DNA of 20,217 nt, from the NCBI GenBank assembly GCA_031961205.1, contig JAVRLS010000011.1, forward strand, positions 1-20,217, written 5' to 3'. Under the pieces are notes generated by a model. The model had not been told where the DNA came from. It made no database searches and saw only the letters and a program-made list of their open reading frames with translations. Numbering within the stretch: position 1 is the first letter of the stretch; each line of letters starts with the position of its first letter. Position numbers and translations under genes: made by a program. Source of the stretch: JAVRLS01 sp031961205 (GTDB taxonomy: Archaea > Thermoplasmatota > Thermoplasmata > Thermoplasmatales > Thermoplasmataceae). This document shows, piece after piece, positions 1 through 6,526 of the stretch.

Positions 1-98
1 TCAATTATAAAATTACATATTAAATTTGTTAATTATTTTTCGACAGTTTGTTTATATATGTCAGTAATACAGGATTATTATGAACGTTATGACCAAAA

Positions 99-106
99 TT
101 TATATA
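99..106 (+). promoter_or_regulatory. TATA box for the Lrp-like regulator
   Basis: The AT-rich element TTTATATA, preceded by a purine/A-rich BRE-like stretch, is centred about 25 bases before the ATG at 127. That is the usual archaeal TATA-to-start-site distance, so transcription probably begins at or next to the start codon (leaderless mRNA). Seen in sequence; promoter function is inferred. Confidence 0.55.
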
Positions 107-126
107 TGCTTTTATGATGGCCATAC

Positions 127-558
127 ATGGATGAAAAGGATTACCAGATACTCAGCTATCTGATTGAAAACGGAAGGGACAAGATTTCGGACATGTCAAA
201 AGCGCTTGACATACCCCGTGTAACAATATACGAAAGAATGCAGAATATGATAAAGAACGGGACAATAAAGAAATTCACAGTAATACCGGATTATAAAGCG
301 CTAGGGATACCGGTAGTTGCGTTCATCTTTGTTTCATACACTCCGAAGGATGGTATATCCCAGCGCGACCTTGCCTCGAAAATAGCCAGGTTCCACGAGG
401 TTGAAAACGTATACATCATTGCGGGAGAATGGGATCTTTTTATAAAGGTAAGGGAGGCTTCAACGGAAGCTGTCGGTAGCTTTGTGCTTGATAAACTCCG
501 GGAAATGCCAGGCATAGAACGTGCGCAGACAATAACCGTATTTTCTGAGGTTAAATGA
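127..558 (+). CDS. Lrp/AsnC family transcriptional regulator
   Basis: This 143-residue protein has the Lrp/AsnC (feast/famine) architecture. An N-terminal helix-turn-helix spans about residues 3-50, with recognition-helix region IPRVTIYERMQNM. A RAM/SAM ligand-binding beta-alpha-beta-beta-alpha-beta domain follows from about residue 62 to the end, including the segment VENVYIIAGEWDLFIKV typical of the family. Length matches the usual 140-155 residues. These proteins bind DNA as dimers or octamers and often sense amino acids. The start is the ATG at 127, placed by a TATA box about 25 bases upstream and no Shine-Dalgarno, so a leaderless message is likely. It stands alone, convergent with the FtsZ-like gene, so its target cannot be read from context. 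Family assignment is secure; effector and regulon are unknown. Confidence 0.93.
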   Translation: MDEKDYQILSYLIENGRDKISDMSKALDIPRVTIYERMQNMIKNGTIKKFTVIPDYKALGIPVVAFIFVSYTPKDGISQRDLASKIARFHEVENVYIIAGEWDLFIKVREASTEAVGSFVLDKLREMPGIERAQTITVFSEVK

Positions 559-671
559 GATTATCGCATTTTTTGAAGCCGGACGTTATATCCGGATCGC
601 GGGCACGGCAGGGTTCGATTGTATGGCACGTGTGAAGCACCTGTCGCTACCACTGCCATTACTCCGGTATT
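559..671. other. GC-richer convergent spacer with short inverted repeats
   Basis: The 113-base gap between the ends of two convergent genes is clearly richer in GC than the other spacers here. It contains CCGGA-7 nt-TCCGG, a GGCAG/CTGCC pair about 50 bases apart, and on the minus strand a 5-bp stem (two G-U pairs) with a 7-base loop. The tRNA-like string GGTTCGATT is present, but no tRNA cloverleaf closes. It could hold a small structured RNA or simply 3' ends of the two transcripts. Confidence 0.25.
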
Positions 672-1415
672 TCATGCCTTTATAAGAGCATATTTTAGTT
701 CATCTATGGAACTGCTTATCCTTTCTGCATATTCTTCGATTCTTCTTGCAATTTCCATATTCGCCTCTTCTATATCCTCAAGTATAGAGTTTTCAGGCCT
801 CGGATCGTGTATACTTTCATTCCTGAAAGTGATGAAAGGTGATCCGGTGCTTATTATTTCATTCAAGCCTTCCATTGCTATATTTCTTGCATTCGATTCC
901 GCATAAGAAGGAATTATGATCGCGTTCAGCACAGTTTTTTTAAAAGTTTTTAGCAGGTGCAGGAATTTCAGGTGCTGTGACTGTGCAAATTTGCCACCAA
1001 ATCCACTTACAAGTATATATGATATTGATGGATTCGATAATTCGTATACTTTTCTGGCATTATCATCCAGGTTCGATCCGACATAAATCTTCTTTATATA
1101 TACCGCTTCCGGGGATCTGAAGGGATTCGTATCCCGGGATTTTGATGAGAGCATGATGTCGATGCTTTTGTCTTCATATGAAAGTTTTCCGTTGTAGAAG
1201 CCTCTCAGGCCTATATACTCCCTGTCAACGACTGAAATATTGGCGGTATTTTTAACTTCCAGGCACCCCATACTTTTCATAACGCGGTATCCGGCGTTCC
1301 CAAAACTTATGAGAGATACATTTGATCTTGACCTGTAATAACTCCCCACAGCTGAAAGGCGCTGTTCACGATTATCTTCGTATTCCATCTCAAAGTACTT
1401 TTTAATATTTACCAC
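672..1415 (-). CDS. Divergent, truncated FtsZ/tubulin-like protein (GTPase-domain fold only)
   Basis: The 247-residue product aligns by eye with the N-terminal domain of FtsZ. Residues 33-50 (VSLISFGNAGYRVMKSMG) match the first beta strand, glycine loop and helix. Residues 131-145 (ISYILVSGFGGKFAQ) occupy the position of the tubulin signature GGGTGTG. Residues 164-187 (IIIPSYAESNARNIAMEGL and following) match the PFSFEGKRRMEQAEEGI region, and N199 sits where FtsZ has its IPND motif. Residues 209-236 match helix H7. The signature has decayed to GGKFAQS, and the chain ends after H7, so the catalytic T7 loop (NxDxxD) and the C-terminal domain are absent. Normal FtsZ is about 350-390 residues. 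The start is a GTG overlapping the upstream RHH gene by 14 bases, with GAGG touching it; the ATG at codon 10 is an alternative. Function is unknown; this is probably not a polymerising GTPase. Confidence 0.6.
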   Translation of the reverse strand: MVNIKKYFEMEYEDNREQRLSAVGSYYRSRSNVSLISFGNAGYRVMKSMGCLEVKNTANISVVDREYIGLRGFYNGKLSYEDKSIDIMLSSKSRDTNPFRSPEAVYIKKIYVGSNLDDNARKVYELSNPSISYILVSGFGGKFAQSQHLKFLHLLKTFKKTVLNAIIIPSYAESNARNIAMEGLNEIISTGSPFITFRNESIHDPRPENSILEDIEEANMEIARRIEEYAERISSSIDELKYALIKA

Positions 1416-1812
1416 CTCTGCCTATTTCGTTTTCATGATCAACATCAACTTTTTTGCCGAACTCATCAAGTTTCTTCATTATATCATTAAAGTTTCTGGA
1501 CCTTTTCTTTATTATTTTCAGGATGTTTGATTCAAGAGTTTCCCTGAGTACAGCGGATATAACATCATTTGCATCCTTAAAAAAGCCTTTTTCTATGACA
1601 GTCTTTATAATAATCTTAGAATTTTCGTCCAAATCTATGTTCTGTGGCGTATTTATAAGAGAAACTCTTTTTCCTCCTATATATTCGAGGGCAGCATGCC
1701 TTATGAATTCGGATCTGTTTCCAAATTCCTGGTTAGTATTCAGATATTCATCTATCTCATTCAGCTCATCCTCAGAAATCCTTATAGTGAGCTTCACATC
1801 TTTGCTTATCAA
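1402..1812 (-). CDS. Ribbon-helix-helix (CopG/MetJ-type) DNA-binding protein, possibly with two RHH units
   Basis: Residues 4-46 (KDVKLTIRISEDELNEIDEY...RSEFIRHAALEYI) form a canonical ribbon-helix-helix: a beta strand followed by two helices with the N/S-cap RSEFIR. A second helix-helix segment at about residues 66-95 (GFFKDANDVISAVLRETLE) resembles the second half of an RHH, so the protein may carry two units. The basic C-terminal tail (about 96-136) has no recognised domain. The start is a TTG at 1812, supported by GAGGT six bases upstream and a TATA box at 1847-1854; no ATG lies near the N terminus, and GTG at codon 6 is a weaker choice. It overlaps the FtsZ-like gene by 14 bases, so the two are surely co-transcribed. 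RHH proteins usually autoregulate their operons, which is the likely role here (inference). Confidence 0.8.
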   Translation of the reverse strand: MISKDVKLTIRISEDELNEIDEYLNTNQEFGNRSEFIRHAALEYIGGKRVSLINTPQNIDLDENSKIIIKTVIEKGFFKDANDVISAVLRETLESNILKIIKKRSRNFNDIMKKLDEFGKKVDVDHENEIGRGGKY

Positions 1813-1846
1813 AACCTGTACCTCTTCCTTTGTATAATTTAGTTAG

Positions 1847-1854
1847 TATATAAA
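1847..1854 (-). promoter_or_regulatory. TATA box for the RHH/FtsZ-like operon
   Basis: On the minus strand the element reads TTTATATA. A start site about 25 bases downstream would fall near 1825, leaving a 5' leader of roughly a dozen bases that contains the GAGGT ribosome-binding site of the TTG-started RHH gene. Inferred from spacing. Confidence 0.55.
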
Positions 1855-1947
1855 TTTTTCTAAGATGTGCGGACAAATGTATGTATAAATAGAATAATTT
1901 ATATTTAAATATTAAATATAATAATTTATAAAATTCAATATGTTAAT

Positions 1948-1955
1948 ATTTATAT
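1948..1955 (+). promoter_or_regulatory. TATA box for aIF2-beta
   Basis: ATTTATAT lies about 20 bases before the ATG at 1972, consistent with a near-leaderless message. A second TATA-like element (TTTATAAA, 1925-1932) lies further upstream and could give a short leader. The whole 1855-1970 stretch is very AT-rich and serves both divergent transcripts. Confidence 0.45.
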
Positions 1956-1971
1956 TTACAATGTACAAATT

Positions 1972-2586
1972 ATGGCAGATGATTATGATAAACTGTTAGA
2001 AAAAGCAAAAAATGTACTTTCCAGCTCAACAAAAAATGTGGATCGCCTGAAGATACCGGATCCTGAAATAATCCGTGAGGGGAAGGTTACAATAATACGA
2101 AATTTTCTTGATATGGTTGATATGATAAACAGGGATCCGGAGCACGTCATAAAGTTCCTGACAAAGGAGCTCGGGGCAAATGTCACGCTTTCGGGGCGGC
2201 GTGTCACCATAAACAAGAAAGTGAGCCTTGAAACTCTGCAGTCTAAGATAGAACAGTATATGAACACGTACGTGAGATGTTATGAGTGCGGTTCCCCGGA
2301 TACTGAAATACAGAAATCCGGGAGGATATCATTGCTCGTTTGCAAGGCATGCGGAGCGCAACATCCAATAAAACTCGCAAGGGAATACAAGCAGAGCGAT
2401 GTGATTGAAGAGGGCAAGGAATATGTGGTTGAGGTTACGGAGATTGGAAGCTCAGGCGAGGGGAGATCCACATTCCATGGCTACACCATATTCATTCCCG
2501 GCGCAAAAAAAGGAGATACACTAAAAGTTCGAATAAAGAAGATAAAGAAGGATGTTGCCATAGCCGAAATAATCGACAGGGAATAA
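1972..2586 (+). CDS. Translation initiation factor aIF2 subunit beta with C-terminal TRAM domain
   Basis: Residues about 1-138 are aIF2-beta: the helical N terminus, the central alpha/beta domain (VIKFLTKELGANVTLSGRR) and the zinc ribbon with CYEC (279-290 region of the gene product's middle, residues about 103-106) and CKAC (about 123-126). aIF2 is a heterotrimer that delivers initiator Met-tRNA to the small ribosomal subunit; beta contacts the gamma GTPase. Residues about 146-204 form a TRAM beta-barrel (KEYVVEVTEIGSSGEGRS...GAKKGDTLKVRIKKI), an RNA-binding module best known from tRNA methylthiotransferases and methyltransferases. Ordinary archaeal aIF2-beta is about 135-145 residues, and TRAM-fused forms of about 200 residues are known from haloarchaea. 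The gene is single, divergent from the RHH operon and ends 11 bases from the flippase stop. Confidence 0.93.
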   Translation: MADDYDKLLEKAKNVLSSSTKNVDRLKIPDPEIIREGKVTIIRNFLDMVDMINRDPEHVIKFLTKELGANVTLSGRRVTINKKVSLETLQSKIEQYMNTYVRCYECGSPDTEIQKSGRISLLVCKACGAQHPIKLAREYKQSDVIEEGKEYVVEVTEIGSSGEGRSTFHGYTIFIPGAKKGDTLKVRIKKIKKDVAIAEIIDRE

Positions 2587-2597
2587 ACATCAAAATT

Positions 2598-4184
2598 TTA
2601 TTCTTTATTATCTTCCTCTTTCTCCTGCCTTATATTTTTTCCAATGTTCAGCGGATTGAGATTCTTTATGAATGTGACGAATTCATCCTTTGTAAGCTCT
2701 TTAATTGCAATAGAAGCCAGAAAGAATATCAGTGAACCAAGTATTGCGCTTGGAACAAGAAGGAATATTGAATATGGCCTGATAAAATATGAAACGGACA
2801 ATAGAAAAGTTATTTCTATTGCAGCCGGAATAAGTTGCCTGATAATCCTGAGGTCTCTCTTTTCCCCGGTCAGCCTAAGCGAAACGATCCTGTACATGGT
2901 ATAATCGGATACAGCGACTATCAGGGAAGCTACAACGGTTCCGGCGGGACCGGCCGAAAAATATGTTATTCCGAATATGGATGCCGGAACAAGCAGGAAG
3001 TTCAGGAGAATGTTCATCACTATCGAAGGTGTGGTGATTTTTGCCACTATCATGCTTTTGCCCTTTGCTATGATTGAACTTGTATACGGCCCTGTTATTA
3101 TTGAAAAATAGGATGCAACGGCGGAAACGCTGAGTATCATGCTATACTCAAGGTATCCGGCGCTGAATATGTTGAGGATATATCTAGAAAATACAGCAAA
3201 GACCAGGATAAATGGCAGGATGAAAAGTGATATGAATCTTTCCATCTCCTGTACACTGTAATTGCCATCAAATATTTTCTCTTTCCTTGAAAGCAGCGGA
3301 AGGAAGAAGCCGGAAATAGCACCTGAAAAAGCGAACAGCGAGGAAGTAACGATCTGGGAGGTGTACAGCGCACTTGTAGCGTCAGCATGCCAGAAAAACT
3401 GTATTATTATTTTATCGATATTGCCGTTTATTGTTGCTATCCCGGATGAAGCAGCCAGTGGAAGCGCAATGCCCAGGAAATATTTGAAAACTTCCCTTGA
3501 GGGCCTGCCAATTTTCCACGGCCGGCCAAGATGCATAAGGAAGCCGAAGTAGAAAGAATATGAAATGGTGTAGGTCAGAGCCATGACAATGGCTACGTCA
3601 TCGTCCAGGAATTTTACCAGCTTAAGCGCGAAAAGTATTGCGATAACTATGAATATAGAATTCCTGATGACCGCCTCCATAATTGAGGGGAGTACGATCC
3701 TGTAAGGCGAAATTTTTGAACTGTAATATGCCTTTGGTGCGGTGACCATATTTGAGAGAAAATAGTAGGGAACGAGGGAAACTATGATCCAGAATTCTAC
3801 AGGATTCTGGAATCCCCTGTGAAGGATATCAGTCCATATGAACAGGGCAGAGAAAATAATGCCTACAAATATAACTGAAAGGATGAATTTTATGGCAAAA
3901 TATGTTCCACTTGCGCTCTTTACGTCACGCCCCTCCGAGATGCTCTTTACATAAGCAGAAGAAAATCCAAGCTCCATTGTGAGTGAGAACAGGCCGACAA
4001 ACCCCATTCCAAACGCGATAAATCCCCATATCTCTATGCCAATATAGCGTGTGATGAAATAGAGGCCCACGTATCCGAATATCGCATTTATCAGGTTCTG
4101 CGTAACTATAATCGGCGATTTTCTTGTGAACAACGGAAGGTTATCATTATCCGTTAAAATAAATCTTCCCTGTGAAAAAGGCAC
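2598..4184 (-). CDS. Oligosaccharide flippase / polysaccharide biosynthesis membrane protein (MOP superfamily, Wzx-like)
   Basis: The 528-residue, strongly hydrophobic protein has about 12-14 membrane helices spread over residues 24-515, with a short cytoplasmic basic/acidic tail (RQEKEEDNKE). The first helices contain the family pattern: N-terminal TRKSPIIVTQNLINAIFGYV, then WGFIAFGMGF, then ELGFSSAYVKSISEG, which matches the DLGL/ELGF...R motif of Wzx flippases. Such proteins move lipid-linked oligosaccharides across the membrane for surface glycan or N-glycan assembly. The start is taken as GTG at 4184, since no ATG is available before the first helix; an A/G-rich GGAAGA lies about 8 bases upstream. 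A TATA-like AATTATATATT at about 4266-4276 could drive it. No glycosyltransferase sits beside it, so the substrate is unknown. Confidence 0.87.
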   Translation of the reverse strand: MPFSQGRFILTDNDNLPLFTRKSPIIVTQNLINAIFGYVGLYFITRYIGIEIWGFIAFGMGFVGLFSLTMELGFSSAYVKSISEGRDVKSASGTYFAIKFILSVIFVGIIFSALFIWTDILHRGFQNPVEFWIIVSLVPYYFLSNMVTAPKAYYSSKISPYRIVLPSIMEAVIRNSIFIVIAILFALKLVKFLDDDVAIVMALTYTISYSFYFGFLMHLGRPWKIGRPSREVFKYFLGIALPLAASSGIATINGNIDKIIIQFFWHADATSALYTSQIVTSSLFAFSGAISGFFLPLLSRKEKIFDGNYSVQEMERFISLFILPFILVFAVFSRYILNIFSAGYLEYSMILSVSAVASYFSIITGPYTSSIIAKGKSMIVAKITTPSIVMNILLNFLLVPASIFGITYFSAGPAGTVVASLIVAVSDYTMYRIVSLRLTGEKRDLRIIRQLIPAAIEITFLLSVSYFIRPYSIFLLVPSAILGSLIFFLASIAIKELTKDEFVTFIKNLNPLNIGKNIRQEKEEDNKE

Positions 4185-4379
4185 ATAAACGGTCTTCCTG
4201 TTTTATTCAGATAAGGATGGATAGTACCCGTTTCCCCACCTGGTGAAGTGCTGGAAGGAACAGCAATATATAATTCAAGAATGAATAAGGCCAGTGGATA
4301 TAAAAAATGAGAAAACTGCAGGGAGAATGATTCCGCCTGAGTTTCTGCAAACGGGAAGATACCATGAACCGAAATAAGA

Positions 4380-5924
4380 TTAATGGGCAATGGTCTGCGA
4401 CTGTTCCCTCAGGAACTGCTGCAGGTAATAGTAAGAACCCGTTCCCTTCCCGGTGTCACCGCTGAGTTTCCATCCCACGAATGGCTGCGATCCGACCATT
4501 GCGCCGGTGGATCCTCCGCTCTTCCTGTTGGCGTATATTGTACCGACGTCTATGTTCCTGAAATAATACTCAATTTCCTCCGGGTCTTCTGAAAATATGC
4601 CACCGGTAAGCCCGTAATCCATGCTGTTTATGTCATTTACGGCTTCCTCAACGCTCCTGCATTTTATCACGCTTATTTCAGGCAGAAATATTTCATTTCT
4701 TATTATGTATGCATCCTTCGGAAGATCAGTTACAATGGTCGGTTCCACGTAAAAGCCATCTTTCCCGATTACGTTTCCGCCTGCCAGAATTTTACCCTTA
4801 CCGAATTCCTCCCGCAGTTTTATGAACTTATCGTATGCGCTCTTATTCACAAGGGGATTCAGGAATGTTTCCTTCTTTCTCGGGTCGTCCGGTTTGATCT
4901 GTTCCGTCCTTTCCTTAAGTTTTGCCATGAATTTATTGTATATGCCTTCCTGAACATAAAGAAGGGAGCATGCGCTGCATTTCTGGCCGGCAAAGCCGAA
5001 TGCTGCCCTTGCAACTCCCTCCACGGCTTTGTCCATATCAGCTTTATTAGAAACAATTATTGCATCCTTTCCCCCCATCTCGGTTATTACAAGTTTTGGG
5101 CCATTTTCAAGTGCATTTCTGTGTATGTCAAGGCCGACATCCCTTGAGCCCGTGAAAACTATTCCAGCGACCTTTTTATTCTCGACTATATGTTTTCCAA
5201 CTATTTCCCCGGATCCTGAAACAAATGCCAGCACATTCTTTGGAACTCCTGACTCATGCATCAGCCTTACCCACATGTAAAGCGAAAGGGGTATATCGCT
5301 TGACGGCTTCAGGATAACGGCGTTTCCTGTGACAAGCGGTGCCGTGCTCATTCCCACGCCTATTGAAAAGAAGTTGAACGGCGATATAACGCCAAATACG
5401 CCGTAAGGTTTCATTACGCTCATGGATTCTTCATTTTTGTAGGCTTTTCCGGTAAGTTTCACGAATCCGTTGTTTTCAATAAGGTTCAATGCATAATATC
5501 TCATAAAATCTATTGCTTCATCAACATCCCCTATAGCCTCATACCGGTTTTTTCCATTTTCATATGTCAGGGCGGCAGCGAACCTGAATTTCGAGCTGCT
5601 GAGCGCATCTGCGGCCTTTAAGACGATCATGGCCCTGCCAAGGTACCCGGTATCATACCATTGCCTGTACGATGAGTGCAGCATTTCAACGGCTTTTGAT
5701 ATGGACGAATCTGAAGCCAGCTGGAACGTTGCCAGTTCCTTTCCGTCTATCGGGCTTATATCCTTTATCTTTTTATCCTCTATAACATCCGAATCAATTA
5801 TATTCGGATACTCTTTATGAAAATAGCTTTCTATTTCCTTAAGGGATTCCTCATATTTTTTGTCAAATTCAGCTTCCTTTCCAGCATCTTTCATTTTTAT
5901 GTATGTATTTTCATTCTCAAACAT
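4380..5924 (-). CDS. 1-pyrroline-5-carboxylate dehydrogenase (L-glutamate gamma-semialdehyde dehydrogenase)
   Basis: This 514-residue NAD(P)-dependent aldehyde dehydrogenase has the RocA/PruA layout. It starts with about 55 residues resembling the RocA N terminus (ESYFHKEYPNIIDSDVI). Visible catalytic residues are N184 in SPFNFF, K206 in KPSS, E282 in TEMGGKD and the nucleophile C316 in FAGQKCSACS. The GQKCSACS form is characteristic of P5C dehydrogenases, as is the C-terminal TGAMVGSQPF and YYYLQQFLREQ. The reaction oxidises glutamate semialdehyde from proline or ornithine to glutamate, fitting a peptide-consuming acidophile. The usual EEIFGPV motif is NEIFLPE here (E411 kept). ATG at 5924 has GGTGA four bases upstream. 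No proline dehydrogenase is adjacent. A related aldehyde dehydrogenase such as glyceraldehyde dehydrogenase is the main alternative but less likely. Confidence 0.85.
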   Translation of the reverse strand: MFENENTYIKMKDAGKEAEFDKKYEESLKEIESYFHKEYPNIIDSDVIEDKKIKDISPIDGKELATFQLASDSSISKAVEMLHSSYRQWYDTGYLGRAMIVLKAADALSSSKFRFAAALTYENGKNRYEAIGDVDEAIDFMRYYALNLIENNGFVKLTGKAYKNEESMSVMKPYGVFGVISPFNFFSIGVGMSTAPLVTGNAVILKPSSDIPLSLYMWVRLMHESGVPKNVLAFVSGSGEIVGKHIVENKKVAGIVFTGSRDVGLDIHRNALENGPKLVITEMGGKDAIIVSNKADMDKAVEGVARAAFGFAGQKCSACSLLYVQEGIYNKFMAKLKERTEQIKPDDPRKKETFLNPLVNKSAYDKFIKLREEFGKGKILAGGNVIGKDGFYVEPTIVTDLPKDAYIIRNEIFLPEISVIKCRSVEEAVNDINSMDYGLTGGIFSEDPEEIEYYFRNIDVGTIYANRKSGGSTGAMVGSQPFVGWKLSGDTGKGTGSYYYLQQFLREQSQTIAH

Positions 5925-5965
5925 ATTATCACCCGACTCTTATTTAGCCTATTTTATGGCATTCT

Positions 5966-5975
5966 GTATATATTT
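5966..5975 (-). promoter_or_regulatory. TATA-like element for the P5C dehydrogenase gene
   Basis: On the minus strand AAATATATAC lies about 45 bases before the ATG. A start site about 25 bases downstream would leave a leader of roughly 20 bases that carries the GGTGA ribosome-binding site. Another AT-rich block at 5990-6005 could also serve. Confidence 0.35.
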
Positions 5976-6273
5976 CGAAAGCCTATTATCAAATATAAAT
6001 ATTATGTAATATTTGACTTCCTTATAATATGATATATCATTTATTCTTCCCGGAGTCCTGATTCAAAATATTCCCCTGCTATCTCGCCTGCCTGTTGTAC
6101 GTGCGTATACAATGCAGAAAGCCAGAATGCTGAGGTATCTGTGCCGGGTAAAATTAAATGGAGACAGTAAGATATACATCTCATCGGAGAGTGCAGAGGC
6201 TAAACCGATTCGTGTTCCATGGGTATTGCTTGCTTTTCCATCAATTAAAGTGCGCATACATAAAGCTAAGGAA

Positions 6274-6283
6274 ATTTAAATAA
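6274..6283 (+). promoter_or_regulatory. Candidate promoter for a pyrBI leader transcript
   Basis: The sequence GGAAATTTAAATAAAA (6270-6285) looks like BRE plus TATA. A start site about 25 bases downstream would fall at about 6305, giving pyrB a leader of around 220 bases that contains the 70-codon ORF from 6314. No better TATA box was found nearer pyrB. Inference only. Confidence 0.35.
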
Positions 6284-6313
6284 AATCGAGGGTTCAGGGG
6301 CTGGGCTCTAAAC

Positions 6314-6526
6314 ATGAACAGCCTATGTCATGCGGAAGCCATGCTAATAAGCTGGAAATGCTATATTTTCATTCATAATGAGAAATTAAAAGTGAATGAA
6401 AAGGGCTGGATATGGAATTGGGAACTGCAGGGTAACGGATGGAATCAATCCGGAGAAAAAAGTGCGGGAAAGAAAAAGGCATCCCGTAAAAGAATGTTTT
6501 TTACCATGTTAGGCATAAACTTTTAA
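6314..6526 (+). CDS. Doubtful 70-codon ORF in the pyrB leader
   Basis: The ORF (MNSLCHAEAMLISWKCYIF...) is tryptophan-rich in the middle (KGWIWNWELQGNGW) and basic near its end (GKKKASRKR). It resembles no family I recognise and may be chance. What favours expression is position: the ATG follows a possible TATA box by about 30 bases, and its stop codon overlaps the pyrB start as TAATG, the form of a translationally coupled pair, while pyrB itself lacks a clear Shine-Dalgarno. It could be a leader peptide or upstream ORF, or nothing. Confidence 0.2.
   Translation: MNSLCHAEAMLISWKCYIFIHNEKLKVNEKGWIWNWELQGNGWNQSGEKSAGKKKASRKRMFFTMLGINF
6366..6402 (+). repeat. Perfect 10-bp inverted repeat upstream of pyrB
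   Basis: TTTTCATTCA (6366-6375) and TGAATGAAAA (6393-6402) are exact complements separated by 17 bases, about 125 bases before pyrB and inside the putative leader. It could be a dyad operator or an RNA hairpin. It is AT-rich, so chance cannot be excluded. Confidence 0.45.

Larger units (their letters stand above)
5925..6525. other. 600-base intergenic region before pyrB
   Basis: No gene here can be supported with confidence. Positions 5940-6060 are AT-rich and hold the promoter of the minus-strand dehydrogenase. A 55-codon plus-strand ORF at 6112-6279 (begins MQKARMLRYLCRV) lies within a longer open frame from about 6028, but has no ribosome-binding site or promoter. A 70-codon plus-strand ORF at 6314-6526 overlaps the pyrB start. 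A perfect 10-bp inverted repeat lies at 6366-6375 / 6393-6402. No match to a transposase or known RNA was recognised. Confidence 0.5.

Noticed and set aside
559..671. tRNA-like words on both strands (GGTTCGATT on plus; a 5-bp stem with loop TTCACAC suggesting a CAC anticodon on minus)
   Set aside because: The T-arm stem does not pair on either strand, the D-arm fails and no acceptor stem can be formed, even allowing for an intron.
4154..4390. 78-residue minus-strand ORF between flippase and P5C dehydrogenase
   Set aside because: It overlaps the start of the flippase in another frame, has no ribosome-binding site and lies in what looks like the leader and terminator region.
4380..5924. Glyceraldehyde dehydrogenase of the non-phosphorylative Entner-Doudoroff pathway
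   Set aside because: The GQKCSACS active site, RocA-like N terminus and C-terminal tail fit P5C dehydrogenase better, though activity is untested.
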